A stretch of 64,000 nt of DNA, taken from positions 13,352,300-13,416,299 of the forward strand of contig NC_091131.1 of assembly GCF_040183065.1 (NCBI RefSeq), read 5' to 3'. Position 1 is the stretch's first letter. Each line of letters starts with the position of its first letter. A program made the translations under genes and the position numbers. The notes below the pieces were generated by a model. That model worked only from the letters and a program-made list of their open reading frames with translations, was not told the origin of the DNA and ran no database searches. This stretch comes from Periplaneta americana. Lineage: Eukaryota; Arthropoda; Insecta; Blattodea; Blattidae. Below are positions 11,289 through 24,394 of this stretch, in pieces.

Positions 11289-12852
11289 TATTCCGTCGTA
11301 TATTTCAGCGCTCCACGATTGTGTACTGTTTGCAAATCACATAAGCGTAAGCATGAAAGTTTCGAGTTCGTAAACTTTCATGTTAACGTCTAAAGGCAAT
11401 GTTAATGACATTGTCTATGTGAATCATTGTGAATGATCCCATTTGGTAACCTGGGCGCAAATTTCTATGTTTATGTTACGGTTATGTTTAATTTTCATTG
11501 TGAATGAACCTTAATGCTCGATTTACATAGCACATAACATATTCGGCCCTGTCTCTTAATGGGTTGTTACGCCGTGGATTTATTTTTATACAAAATTATG
11601 CATAAGTTAACTCGTAGGTGTCGAAAGTGAACAAAATCCGTCTAATAGTTTATGGTAAATCGCTGTACATCGATAGACACACAAATGATGAGCAGGAAAC
11701 TTCATCAGGGATGTTGAAAACGTGTATTCTCGTAAAATTCACGAAGTTGTTTAGAAACAGCCCTATACTACTACGTCTTTATTGACTTCAAGCTTCAGTG
11801 CACCTGGAGACAACGCGTGTGATTCGCTTGCGATCTAGACAGAGACAGGGTGGGGTAATCAGCTGATCTTAACGTCCGTGTCTATTCTGACTGCGTTTGG
11901 TAGCAAGAGAACAACGGCCTAGTTACAGAGATGTACTTATCGAAAGGGAGATTTATTGGCTATGTTACTTTCAAGACAAATGCAGTTTTAAAGGAACATT
12001 GTAGTCATAGTGATAAAAGACATATGAAAGTGCTGGTACTACATTATAAAAATAACTCTGAATATGCGTATATATGAGTGAATACAGTGTGTTAACTAAT
12101 TTGTGGGAAACTTTTAATGAATGGATAGAGGATCTAAAATAAGCAAAAAGTTAAGGTAAATATATAGACTAGTCAATTTCGTTTTTTTTAATTGAACCAA
12201 TTATTTTTGAAAGGTCACATGTTCACTTTTGTCAATTTTACAGGATAAGCAAAAAACTGTTTATTTTGCTATTGGTACTTCGTAGTGTAATCAGATATTT
12301 TTTATTCGACGACAAAGGTGTAAAGTTACATTTACGTGCATAAACTAATAGTAACATCACTAAAACTTAACTGTAAAAAAAGTAATATTTATGATTGACT
12401 TGTGCCCTTTTAATAATAAACAGTAAGTAAAGTATAATGAAATGATTTTTTTATGTTCTTAAAATGTGTTTTAACTATTATTAACTAACAAATACTTAAG
12501 AATTTAACTGTTAAGAACATTATTTTGGTAAGGCAATATCTCTTATTTCTGAAATAAAGCAATTTAAAAGTATAAAAGCTTTTAAGTTTCTTTATTAAAT
12601 ACTTCCTCTGGAGTTTTCAGTCATCTTCATTGTTTTTTTCTTCTATCGGTCACTGGAGAATTTCTTCATAAAATTGAAGCTAGTGAGAAAGTACATACTG
12701 CATACTTTTGTTGACATCTTTAACTTTCTTCTTATTTATTGGAAGTTTTCCATAATATGATTTATTTTCAAGTAGTTTCAAGTCATTAGGATACATCGCA
12801 TTAGCTGTGTCTAGTAACTTGAATGTGTGTGTAATTAATCAATATATTCATA

Positions 12853-13833
12853 TACAGGGACATCATTTTAATTTTACTTGCATTTTTATTGTACCTGCAT
12901 TTCTGAATGTACTTCACTCTCAACCCTTCACTAATGTCCTTGCTCCCGTCAGACACACAAACTTACGGCCGCTGTTGCATTCGAAGTCTTCAAGCAGTGA
13001 AGTAAACACTGCAGTGTATAGTGTGTTTCATAAATATGATTGCGTTTTCTATAGAAGAAAGAACCTATATTAATAATATCGTACTAAAAATTATATTCAA
13101 GAAACGATAAATTAAATTTCAGAGAATATGCTTCAAAATGTTTTTAATAATATGCGTACTGAATTGAAGCCTACATTGTAATGAACGGCAACCATTTTTA
13201 GCAACTTGTTTAAAAATTCAGATTAGCTTATTTTGAATTGAGGTGGCTAGAAGCAAAGGAATGCTAGTGACATTTGTAATAACATGAGTTAAGTGCATCC
13301 AGTGTAAGCTAAAGTATCTAAAATTTTAGTGGCAAAGGGATATTTTAATCGCATCACACATTAAAATTTAAATAAAAAATTTCACCGATTTTACGAAAGC
13401 TTAAATATTTAAACCCATTTTCTCAAAAGTAACTTAAGTGCACTTACAGCCCTTTACTTATGACTCCCTCAATTTAAATGCACTCTCTATATTGTATGAT
13501 AACATCAATAATTAATATGCTAAATAAAGTAGACATTACATAACGAACATAGCCGCCTGAAAAGTTGAGTTTTTGAAAAAAAAAATGTTACTACTCTACT
13601 GTATTTTGATAAATTCCGTAAAAGTGATGATGAAACTGAAAATCGTAATATCGTATTTCCCTACAACATAAATGGATACACTACTTTTCTCTCCTCCTAT
13701 ACCTAGTAAAATGATTTGTTTACATATTGCACTAGTAACATCAAACTCCTGTAATGGAAGGGGGCAACAGTGTTTCCGAGTATAGCCAGGTTAATGTTAA
13801 AAATGTTGGTAAAAATAAAGTGATGTCCCTGTA
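12853..13833. mobile_element. TIR element with TA flanks, complete copy
   Basis: The left end TAcagggacatcatttt is mirrored by the right end aaagtgatgtccctgTA, with imperfect similarity extending about 45 bp inward. The length of 0.98 kb and absence of a transposase mark a non-autonomous element. TA at both ends suggests the Tc1/mariner superfamily. The open frame at 12807-13073 is incidental. Confidence 0.75.
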
Positions 13834-14339
13834 CAACCACTGTACCCGGTACTTAGCATCAAAAACCATAATTGAATACTGTGAAATTTGAAAGTATATT
13901 TTCTGAACTTCCGGCACTCCTTTTCCTAATGATTCAACTACTCGCCATTTTGTAACTGTTGTAAACAAAGAATAGAACCATGAGATTTTATATTGTACAT
14001 CATGCAAAGAATGATAGGAAAAGAAGAGAGTTTGTTACTGATAGGTTACATGACTTGGACACGTGCCCTTTCAATACTAAACGGAAACTTCTTTGCACTG
14101 TAACATTCGGTAGAGTGCACATACTTGTGCCTTTTCTTCAGCAAACGGTGCACTACAATAAGAAGAATATAATGGTGGTCATAACTCAATTTGTCAAAAA
14201 AGTGGACATGTGACCTTTCAATAATAATAATCGATTCAATTACAGGTACTTTTATTTAATGTGGTTTAGTTCTTACATTAGTGGGTTCTGTTTATTAAGT
14301 CAGTAGGCCTTGTAAATAAAGAAGATCTATAGTCATTAT

Positions 14340-15246
14340 CAGGCTTCGAGACTTCGGACCCAATAGAGCAGTTCAGTGGGAAATCCGCATAACTGCGTAC
14401 CGAGTATAGTGGTAAAGCGTACAGTGGGTGGGGGTACTGTAGAACGAATGCCAACAAATACGCAAAGGAAAACGCTCTGGATTTGAAGGTTCTGACGAAT
14501 AATTTGGTTTTCATACAAACTGTGTCTGAAACTATTACACGGTTAGAAAAGTCAGAGCAAGAGATACCGGAAGCCCTCAAATTAATTTTGAAAATGATGT
14601 AGAGAATTAATGAGATATCAAGTACACCGGTTACAGAACGTGTAAAACAGAAGTGGGAATCAAATTTAAGTAAAAATAACGGATATGGAATATTGTGTAA
14701 CATAAACAGCAAATTAGTGGACATAGAGTCACCCGAGAATAAAGGACTGTCTCTTAGAGACTGCAATGATGTTAGGTTTTTTCGTTTTGCTCCTATCACG
14801 TCATGTGACGTAGAGCGCAGCTTTCTACAGTACAAACTTTGGCAGATAACCGAAAGAGATTTACGTTTGAGACACTGAGAATGTATCTTGTAGTAGGTAT
14901 ATTGCAATTTGTACTGTAACTGCACTTCCTAAAGACGACCAATAGGATAAATGAAAAAATTAAAATTGCTACAAGCTTATTTCCACCATTAACACTGTGT
15001 ATAATTAAACACAAATGCTTGTAAAAGACAGGAGAATAAATGCTTTTCACATTCTTTTGACATTGTCATTGTGTAATGTATATTTACTTTCAGAATGTAC
15101 ATATGTGTGTTTCCCCATACTACCGTACTCTATTCTAAATAGCAACGTTGTTACCTCAACACATCTCTATCTTCCTGCAGCGAGTCAACAACCTATAGTG
15201 CATGCACAGTAAACTTATTCTATCAGGTCCAAAGTCTCGAAGCCCG
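14340..15246 (+). mobile_element. hAT element remnant with 8-bp target duplication
   Basis: Terminal repeats caggcttcgagacttcggac and, at the right end, ggtccaaagtctcgaagccc (inverted) are flanked by GTCATTAT at 14332-14339 and 15247-15254. Eight-base duplications and CAGG-type termini are hAT hallmarks. It encloses a decayed transposase C-terminus at 14693-14930. Confidence 0.85.
14693..14930 (+). pseudogene. hAT transposase C-terminal remnant
   Basis: The frame shows FFRFAPITSCDVERSFLQYK, the dimerisation-domain signature of hAT transposases. It then shifts by one base and continues as FTFETLRMYLVVGIL. Frameshift plus truncation make it non-functional. It lies inside the TIRs at 14340-15246, so it belonged to that element. 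Confidence 0.75.
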
Positions 15247-15439
15247 GTCATTATTGTCACTTACCAACTGAAAACAAGGGATATTAAAAACTTCTAAATT
15301 TATTTGCTTTTAAGATTTGTTAGGAAAACAGAGAAGGTTTAGAATTGAACGGGTTACATCAACTGCTTGTTTCTGAGGAAGACGTGAATACGTTAAGAGA
15401 AAATCCACAAACTATTAGGGAAAACACGGGAATTTTACT

Positions 15440-15545
15440 TGAAACAAGAGGTCTGGAGAAGATGCTCTTTTTCTATTAAACACTTCCTTGACAATTTCTG
15501 TACTCCTTTTGACTTTCTGGCAGCAGCTCATGTTACTGTTTATAG
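15440..15545 (-). mobile_element. LINE-B fragment
   Basis: Shares tctggcagcagctcatgtta and neighbouring bases with 49441-49527, the tail of a LINE reverse-transcriptase ORF. Only about 100 bp are kept. The remainder of 15255-16240 shows no gene. Confidence 0.55.
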
Positions 15546-16239
15546 TACACCCCAAATGTAGGCTATTAAGAAACAAGAATAGGCCTGTAGGAAGTCAATT
15601 GAAAGTCTTGATATTAAATTACAAAATACATGGCTGCAGAAAACAAACACTAAAATATATTTCCATAATTAATCGTGTTGTTGCTTGAAATGTTGATTCC
15701 GCGTTGAATTGAATCCTTGTAGTATCTAATTAGTCATTGTTAACGTACACATATATTGAACAGTATTAGTGATAGCCCAGATCCAGTGTTGCCAGATTCT
15801 CTCAACAGGAATTTGGGACAGGTGATCATGCTGCAATTTTATAGTGACTATGTATGAAGGTTACCGGTAAGGGAAAAAACCAGGTAAGTCAATTTTCTTC
15901 ACAATCGAGAAAAACGAAATTGTAGTTTCAAAACCTTATTCGACAATTAAATTAACAGTGAAAAAAACATATGCGTTGAATAAATGATGTTTAAAATGTG
16001 GTACATGAAATAAAGCCTGATCTGAAGTCCTGCATTTCATCAACATCGAAGGAAAGCCGAAATACCGTTGAGACTACCAATTTCCCTGAGAAAAACCATG
16101 TAAGTCATATGAAAGAGACAAGAACTAGATCATGTAAACTAATAGAATTTTTTACGAGATTTTGTCACAGTTATATTTATAATAGGCTAAAATAATTATA
16201 ATTAATTATTGTTTTAACTGTTTTTATAATAAACTCTTC

Positions 16240-17750
16240 GGGTGCTATGCATAGACATTTCGCTAGCCCGCGCTACGTGCGTGCTAAACTAGCCCCGGCT
16301 ATCGACTGGTTACTTGTACAGGATTCATATCATATATCATATATCATATCATATATCATATCATATCATATCATATATATCATATCATATCATATCATAT
16401 CATATCATATCATATCATATCATATCATATCATATATCATATCATATCATATATCATATCATATCATAACATATATCATATCATATCATATATTATATCA
16501 TATCATATATCATATATCATATCATATCTCATATATCATATCATATCTCATATATCATATCATATATCATATCATATATCATATCATATCATATCATATA
16601 TCATATCATAACATATATCATATCATATATTATATCATATTATATCATATCATATCATATATCATATCATATCATATCATATCATATCATATATCATATC
16701 ATATCACATATCATATATCATGTCATATTATATCGTATATCATATATCATATATCATATCAAATCATATTATATCTCATATATCATATCATATCATATCA
16801 TATATCATATCATATCATAAATCATATCATGTATCATATCATATCATATCATATCATATATCATATCATATCATATCATATCATATCATATATCATATCA
16901 TATCATATCATATCATATCATATCATATATCATATCATATCACATATCATATATCATGTCATATTATATCGTATATCATATATCATATCAAATCATATTA
17001 TATCTCATATATCATATCATATCATATATCATATCATATCATAAATCATATCATGTATCATATCATATCATATCATATCATATCATATCATATCATATCA
17101 TATCATATCATATCATATCATATCATATCATATCATATATCATATCATATCATATCATATCATATCACATATCATATATCATGTCATATATTATATCGTA
17201 TATCATATCATATCAAATCATATTATATCTCATATATCATATATCATATCATCATATCATATCATATCGTATCACATATCATATATCATGTCATATTATA
17301 TAGTATATCATATATCATATCAAATCATATTATATCTCATATATCATATCATATATCATATCATATCATATATCATATCATATCATATCATTTCATGTGT
17401 CATATATCATATCATATATCATATCCTATCTCATATATCAATCATATATCATATCATATCATATATTATATCATATCATATATCATATCAAATCATATTA
17501 TATATCGTATCATATCATATATCATATCATATATCATATCATATATCATATCTTATATCATATCATATCATTTCATGTCTCTCATATCATATCATATTAT
17601 ATCATATCATATCATTTCATGTCTCATATATCATATCATATCATATCATATATCATATCGCTAACACTGGTTTATGAATACGAAAAACGTTAGTTCGCTG
17701 ATCATCCACCGGAAGCCCGCGCTAAGAATGTCTATGAATATGGTCCTTAG
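16240..17750. mobile_element. TIR-like element swollen by a TATCA array
   Basis: Left flank atagacatttcgctagcccg (about 16252) is mirrored by right flank cgcgctaagaatgtctatga (about 17718). Between them lies the pentanucleotide array. No target duplication is clear, so this is inference from imperfect inverted ends. Confidence 0.45.
16327..17660. repeat. Pentanucleotide microsatellite (TATCA)n with TATATCA variants
   Basis: About 1.33 kb of tandem catat/tatca units with interspersed 7-base variants. Larger segments recur (for example the tcatgtcatattatatcgtat block near 16716, 16954 and 17287), showing segmental duplication within the array. Long open frames rich in ISYHI are artefacts of a unit lacking stops. 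Confidence 0.95.
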
Positions 17751-18063
17751 TATATAGAATGTTTGGCCTAAAGATATACATAAAAAACGGAGTATAATGG
17801 GAAAATTTGTACATTATGATTTTGTAACGTAAAGCGCAATCGATAGAAAATCTCTCCGAGATTTCTGTTCTGTCAATCTGTCACACTTGCAACATCATTA
17901 TTACGTCACCTGCCGCACAAGCGCAGAAAGGAATGAGGACAGGTTATGATCAGTCGTTTCCAGTCCAGTAGAAGCTTCAAAAAGTAGTGCGAGACGTAAA
18001 GTTATCATCATTTTATCATCATATTTGGCCCTTCCATTTACATGAGAGAATTAGATTTGTGAA

Positions 18064-18330
18064 ATGCCTGCTTCACTTAGCATACTCGTGCAAGCTGCCT
18101 CTGAAAACCGTTTAGAAGGAAGGAAAACATATTGTAGCGAAAAGAAAAAAAAATATTTGCAAAAGAAGTCTGAAGATGAACTGCGCTTCGTGATAGATAA
18201 ACCAAAACAAGGGATTGGAAACACTAATAATGGCACTATTGCAAGGCGCTTCTTTGAGAATTGAAATATTTCAGCCCGAATAACTGAAATCTATGAGGCA
18301 ATTATAACAAAATCCCAGAATAGACCTACT
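18064..18330 (+). pseudogene. Unrecognised short ORF remnant
   Basis: A 66-codon frame is followed, after one stop, by more plausible protein (NISARITEIYEAIITKS). It is lysine-rich (KKKKYLQKKSEDELRF), which suggests a degraded coding segment rather than chance. I cannot name a family with confidence; a transposon-derived protein is likely in this setting. Inverted repeats near 15867-15903 and 18541-18578 (aaccaggtaagtcaatttt-like) may mark its element. Confidence 0.35.
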
Positions 18331-18849
18331 ACGAATTATTTCGTGCGGTCTAATGATACCAGTAAATCGGCTGACTTAACTGGCTCTTTTACTCTTTTGC
18401 TTGACTTGCCTGTTTTTTTTTCAGTAAATCAAAATTCTGGAAGCAAATGACTCTTGATCAAATTGCTTCTTCCCCTATTTAATACCTCTAATAGAAGCCT
18501 CTCTTCGTCATGAATGAAATAAGACCACTACCTCCATTTCGAAAAGAAATTGACTTACTTGGTTTTTTCCCTTTACCCTTCATGTTTGAATTAATTTGTA
18601 TACAATTGATTTTATTCGTTTAATATATTTAAACTACTTATCCAAGGCCTAAACTTTTAAATTTGTTACTTTTTGCTAGATTATGATACTTCCTTTCAAT
18701 TATTGATAAAGTCTGGAAAAATAATGTCATATTACAGCCTGATCTGTACAGAAAAAAATGCATGATACAGTGTTTAAATCCTATCAATAATAAATCAACT
18801 TTCAAAGAGTGAAGAATAAAGATACTGTTTAATACCTAATACATACTAG

Positions 18850-19471
18850 TCCACACCTGTGGAGTAACGGTTAGCGCGTCTGGCCGTGAAACTAGATGGC
18901 TCGGATTCCATTCCCGGTCGGGGCAAGTCACCTGGTTGAGGTTTTTTCCAGGGTTTTCCCTCAACCCAATATGAGCAAATGCTGGGCAACTTTAGGTGCT
19001 GGACCCCGGACTCATTTGACCGGCATTATCACCTTCATCTCATTCAGACGCTAATTAACCTAAGATGTTGATAAAGCGTCGTAAAATAACCTACTAAAAT
19101 TAAAAAAAAAACTTTCGGTGCTGAACCCCGGACTCATTTCACAAGAATTATCACCTTCATCTCATTCAGACGCTAATTAACTTAAGATGTTGATAAAGCG
19201 TCGTAAAATAACCTACTAAAATAAAAAAAAGCTTTCGGTGCTGAACCCCGGACTCATTTCACCGGAATTATCACCTTCATCTCATTCAGACGCTAATTAA
19301 CCTAAGATGTTGATAAAGCGTCGTAAAATAACCTATTAAAATAAAAAAAAAACTTTCGGTGCTGAACCCCGGACTCATTTCACCGGAATTATCACCTTCA
19401 TCTCATTCAGACGCTAATTAACCTAAGATGTTGATAAAGCGTCGTAAAATAACCTACTAAAATAAAAAAAT
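18850..19471 (+). mobile_element. tRNA-derived SINE with its 3' module amplified fourfold
   Basis: A complete SINE (A-box-like ggagtaacggttagcgcgtc, B-box-like ggattccattccc, conserved body to gtcgtaaaataacc) is followed by three further head-to-tail copies of only its last ~120 bp, starting at 19111, 19231 and 19352. Each begins ctttcggtgctgaaccccgg and ends in an A-rich tract. No other SINE in the window has this. Confidence 0.88.
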
Positions 19472-20286
19472 AATATACTATAGTTTATCGTTTTTATTTC
19501 AATACAACCCGTTAGGAGGCGCCAGACGACGTTGTACAAATGTTGGACAGGGTCTTGAAAAAAATGAATAAGGAATTTTAAAAATTATTTTAAAGAAACG
19601 AGCAAAAAATTCTATTTTTACAATTTTTTTGACATTCCAGGACAAATATAACTCAATCCAGGACACAGGACACATCATTATTGACTCTTTTGATCTGTAT
19701 GTAATTACTTAAATCCGATACAGGTTTGTGTCCAATTATGTAAGCAGCTTTAACCCTTTAAGAGAAGGTCCTACTGTCTTAACTCTGCCAAGTTAAAGTA
19801 AGCCACTATTACATTAAAATCTAGAACCAGAACGTCTGGCAACCCTGCCCGTTTCCTTGGGATTGGTTCTAAAATGTTTTTCTTGAAATTTTAACTTCTG
19901 TCTTTGAATTAACATAAAGACTTTGAATAGTTATGGTCATTCATTTGTTAATATGTATATTAATTTATCATTATTCATATTTTTTTACTTGGCATGTTGC
20001 TCTATTTTATACGTTGGATTGAGACGTCAAGATCGTCATTTGTTATTTGTTGTTCAGCGCCAGCTACAGACCGGATTTCGAATTACTGGCCTTGTAATCA
20101 TTCTCGTTAGTACCTCCGACCGAAGAAGCTGTCTAGACTGCTTGCCTCTTCACCGCGTCACCTAGGTAACGCAGCGAACCCAGTTTCCTACATTAATAGT
20201 ACCTAGAGTGAATAACACTATTGAGTTGACGTACTATTACCTTCAAATTCTTTACTGTTTTAACTCTTCTTTAATATTTATTATTT
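19472..20286. other. Unannotated interval
   Basis: No gene is recognised. A hAT-like terminus (gtctggcaaccctg) lies at 19833-19846, mirroring ccagtgttgccagat at 15783, but no matching target duplication was found. The open frame at 19923-20165 has no recognisable features. Confidence 0.4.
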
Positions 20287-23200
20287 GTTTAATCAAAGTA
20301 AAGCAACAGATATTATCTTGATCAATGTTTATTATTTATTTAATCAAAGTAAAACAACAGATATTGTCTTGATCAATATTTATTATTTATTTAATCAAAG
20401 TAAAACAACAGATATTGTCTTGATCAATATTTATTATTTATTTAATCAAAGTAAAATAACAGATACTATCTTGATCAATATTTATTATTTATTTAATCAA
20501 AGTAAAACAACAGATATTGTCTTGATCAATATTTATTATTTATTTAATCAAAGTAAAACAACAGATACTATCTTGATCAATATTTATTATTTATTTAATC
20601 AAAGTAAAACAACAGATATTGTCTTGATCAATATTTATTATTTATGTAATCAAAGTAAAACAACAGATATTGTCTTGATCAATATTTATTATTTATTTAA
20701 TCAAAGTAAAACAACAGATACTATCTTGATCAATATTTATTATTTATTTAATCAAAGTAAAACAACAGATATTGTCTTGATCAATATTTATTATTTATGT
20801 AATCAAAGTAAAACAACAGATATTATCTTGATCAATATTTATTATTTATTTAATCAAAGTAAAACAACAGATATTGTCTTGATCAATATTTATTATTTAT
20901 TTAATCAAAGTAAAACAACAGATACTATCTTGATCAATATTTATTATTTATTTAATCAAAGTAAAACAACAGATATTATCTTGATCACTATTTATTATTT
21001 ATTTAATCAAAGTAGAACAGATATTATCTTGATCAATATTTATTATTTATTTAATCAAAGTAAAACAACAGATATTATCTTGATCAATATTTATTATTTA
21101 TTTAGTCAAAGTAAAACAACAGATATTATCTTGATCAATATTTATTATTTATTTAATCAATGTAAAACAACAGATATGATCTTTATCACTATTTATTATT
21201 TATTTAATCAAAGTAAAACAACAGATATTATCTTGATCAATATTTATTATTTATTTAATCAAAGTAAAACAACAGATATTGTCTTTATCAATATTTATTA
21301 TTTATTTAATCAAAGTAAAACAACAGATACTATCTTGATCAATATTTATTATTTATTTAATCAAAGTAAAACAACAGATATTATCTTGATCAATATTTAT
21401 TATTTATTTAATCAAAGTAGAACAACAGATATTATCTTTATCACTATTTATTATTTATTTAATCAAAGTAAAACAACAGATATTATCTTTATCACTATTT
21501 ATTATTTATTTAATCAAAGTAGAACAACAGATATTGTCTTGATCAATATTTATTATTTATTTAATCAAAGTAAAACAACAGATACTATCTTGATCAATAT
21601 TTATTGTTTATTTAATCAAAGTAAAACAACAGATATTATCTTGATCAATATTTATTATTTATTTAATCAAAGTAAAACAACAGATATTGTCTTGATCAAT
21701 ATTTATTATTTATTTAATCAAAGTAGAACAACAGATATTATCTTGATCAATATTTATTATTTATTTAATCAAAGTAGAACAACAGATATTATCTTTATCA
21801 CTATTTATTATTTATTTAATCAAAGTAGAACAACAGATATTGTCTTGATCAATATTTATTATTTATTTAATCAAAGTAAAATAACAGATATTATCTTGAT
21901 CAATATTTATTATTTATTTAATCAAAGTAAAACAACAGATATTATCTTTATCACTATTTATTATTTATTTAATCAAAGTAGAACAACAGATATTGTCTTG
22001 ATCAATATTTATTATTTATTTAATCAAAGTAAAACAACAGATATTGTCTTGATCAATATTTATTATTTATTTAATCAAAGTAAAGCAACAGATATTATCT
22101 TTATCACTATTTATTATTTATTTAATCAAAGTAGAACAACAGATATTGTCTTGATCAATATTTATTATTTATTTAATCAAAGTAAAACAACAGATATTGT
22201 CTTGATCAATATTTATTATTTATTTAGTCAAAGTAAAACAACAGATATTATCTTGATCAATATTTATTATTTATTTAATCAATGTAAAACAACAGATATG
22301 ATCTTTATCACTATTTATTATTTATTTAATCAAAGTAAAACAACAGATATTATCTTGATCAATATTTATTATTTATTTAATCAAAGTAAAACAACAGATA
22401 TTGTCTTTATCAATATTTATTATTTATTTAATCAAAGTAAAACAACAGATACTATCTTGATCAATATTTATTATTTATTTAATCAAAGTAAAACAACAGA
22501 TATTATCTTGATCAATATTTATTATTTATTTAATCAAAGTAGAACAACAGATATTATCTTTATCACTATTTATTATTTATTTAATCAAAGTAAAACAACA
22601 GATATTATCTTTATCACTATTTATTATTTATTTAATCAAAGTAGAACAACAGATATTGTCTTGATCAATATTTATTATTTATTTAATCAAAGTAAAACAA
22701 CAGATACTATCTTGATCAATATTTATTGTTTATTTAATCAAAGTAAAACAACAGATATTATCTTGATCAATATTTATTATTTATTTAATCAAAGTAAAAC
22801 AACAGATATTGTCTTGATCAATATTTATTATTTATTTAATCAAAGTAGAACAACAGATATTATCTTGATCAATATTTATTATTTATTTAATCAAAGTAGA
22901 ACAACAGATATTATCTTTATCACTATTTATTATTTATTTAATCAAAGTAGAACAACAGATATTGTCTTGATCAATATTTATTATTTATTTAATCAAAGTA
23001 AAATAACAGATATTATCTTGATCAATATTTATTATTTATTTAATCAAAGTAAAACAACAGATATTATCTTTATCACTATTTATTATTTATTTAATCAAAG
23101 TAGAACAACAGATATTGTCTTGATCAATATTTATTATTTATTTAATCAAAGTAAAACAACAGATATTGTCTTGATCAATATTTATTATTTATTTAATCAA

Positions 23201-23475
23201 AGTAAAGCAACAGATATTATCTTTATCACTATTTATTATTTATTTAATCAAAGTAGAACAACAGATATTGTCTTGATCAATATTTATTATTTATTTAATC
23301 AAAGTAAAACAACAGATATTGTCTTGATCAATATTTATTATTTATTTAATCAAAGTAAAACAACAGATATTATCTTTGTCACTATTTATTATGTATTTAA
23401 TCAAAGTAGAACAGATATTATCTTGATCAATATTTATTATTTATTTAATCAAAGTAAAGCAACAGATATTATCTT
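20287..23475. repeat. 51-bp minisatellite, about 62 units, open in one frame
   Basis: Units read tttaatcaaagtaaaacaac followed by agatattgtcttgatcaata and tttattatttat-type bases. Because 51 is divisible by 3 and the unit lacks a stop in one phase, a 1091-codon frame (20285-23560) results, with monomer LFNQSKTTDIVLINIYY. A 22-unit block (about 21101-22222) repeats 1122 bp later (22223-23344). Two units are 3 bp short (near 21015 and 23409). Unit-to-unit differences are almost all amino-acid changing, so I treat it as satellite, not a gene. Confidence 0.93.
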
Positions 23476-24095
23476 GATTATAAAGTTTGATATCTTGACA
23501 GTAGATACTTTCAATGCCGATGTTCGTCCTCAGATTTATATATTGAAATTTCTGATCTGATAATTTTGACATAATTATTTAATGCAGACGAATTGTAATC
23601 ATTTCTTCTACGTGTATTGTAATTTGGAAGCTTCTTTGCCATGTCGACTTAGATATTCCCCGCCTCAGCGCTTTTGCCCTGTTTGACTGTAGCTGTAACT
23701 TCAGACGTAGTTACCGAATGTGCTGTATTCTTTTGCTTGAACTTTTCAACAAAACTTAAAACTTAGATTCTGGCCAATCTTCGATATCACCGCATACAGG
23801 ACTGACGGCTCATTTGTTTTCGTTATGGGTTAAATGAGGGGATAGCTATGTGACATGAAGTGCTACGCATGATTAGGTTGTATTCGGAGCAGTTGTTTAC
23901 GTTCTATCACTCGAATGCCTCCGGATTATCTCCGATTGAAGCCGTGCAGCGCAGGTTGTATATGTGCGAGGAGCAGATACACACTTTCTGATGAGCATTC
24001 CTTTATTCGGATCGTGTAGTGGTTCGGATCCGAATATTTTTCAGTAAGTGTGTAATTTTTTTTTTGTTTACTCTCACATTTTTTTCTTTCTTTCG

Positions 24096-24096
<1 letters not shown>

Positions 24097-24145
<49 letters not shown>
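24097..24145. repeat. Poly-T tract (~49 nt)
   Basis: Long T run within a T-rich stretch, perhaps the tail of a minus-strand retroelement. No coding sequence was recognised on its upstream (minus) side. The interval 23560-24394 otherwise shows no gene. Confidence 0.6.
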
Positions 24146-24148
<3 letters not shown>

Positions 24149-24394
24149 TGAAGTACTACTTTAGCCGACTGATTTTTTTTCTACATTTCAAATTCATAGC
24201 ATTTATGGAAAAGCTGTTAGTTTTATGTTACTGATCAAATTAATGTTATTAAATTCAACTATTGCGAAAACTACAGCAAAAGTAAAGTTTTTTTCAGTAG
24301 CTAATGTAAACAATTATAGTTCTCCGAGAAACATTAGTTTATTTACAAATACTTATTGCCAATTTCAGTCTAATCGATTGAGTTTAACGTAATA

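Noticed and set aside
11542-11765. Small TIR element with ggccctgtctc and gaaacagccct ends
   Set aside because: Only about 10 imperfect bases match and no target duplication is visible.
16247-17693. Long frames rich in ISYHI
   Set aside because: Artefact of the TATCA microsatellite, open in several overlapping frames at once.
15783-19846. A 4-kb hAT element bounded by ccagtgttgccagat and gtctggcaaccctg
   Set aside because: The termini match, but the 8 bases outside (cccagatc and cccgtttc) do not form a target duplication.
20285-23560. 1091-aa open frame as a real gene
   Set aside because: It is a 51-bp tandem repeat with no stop in one phase; unit differences are almost all amino-acid changing, and there is no recognisable start context or domain.
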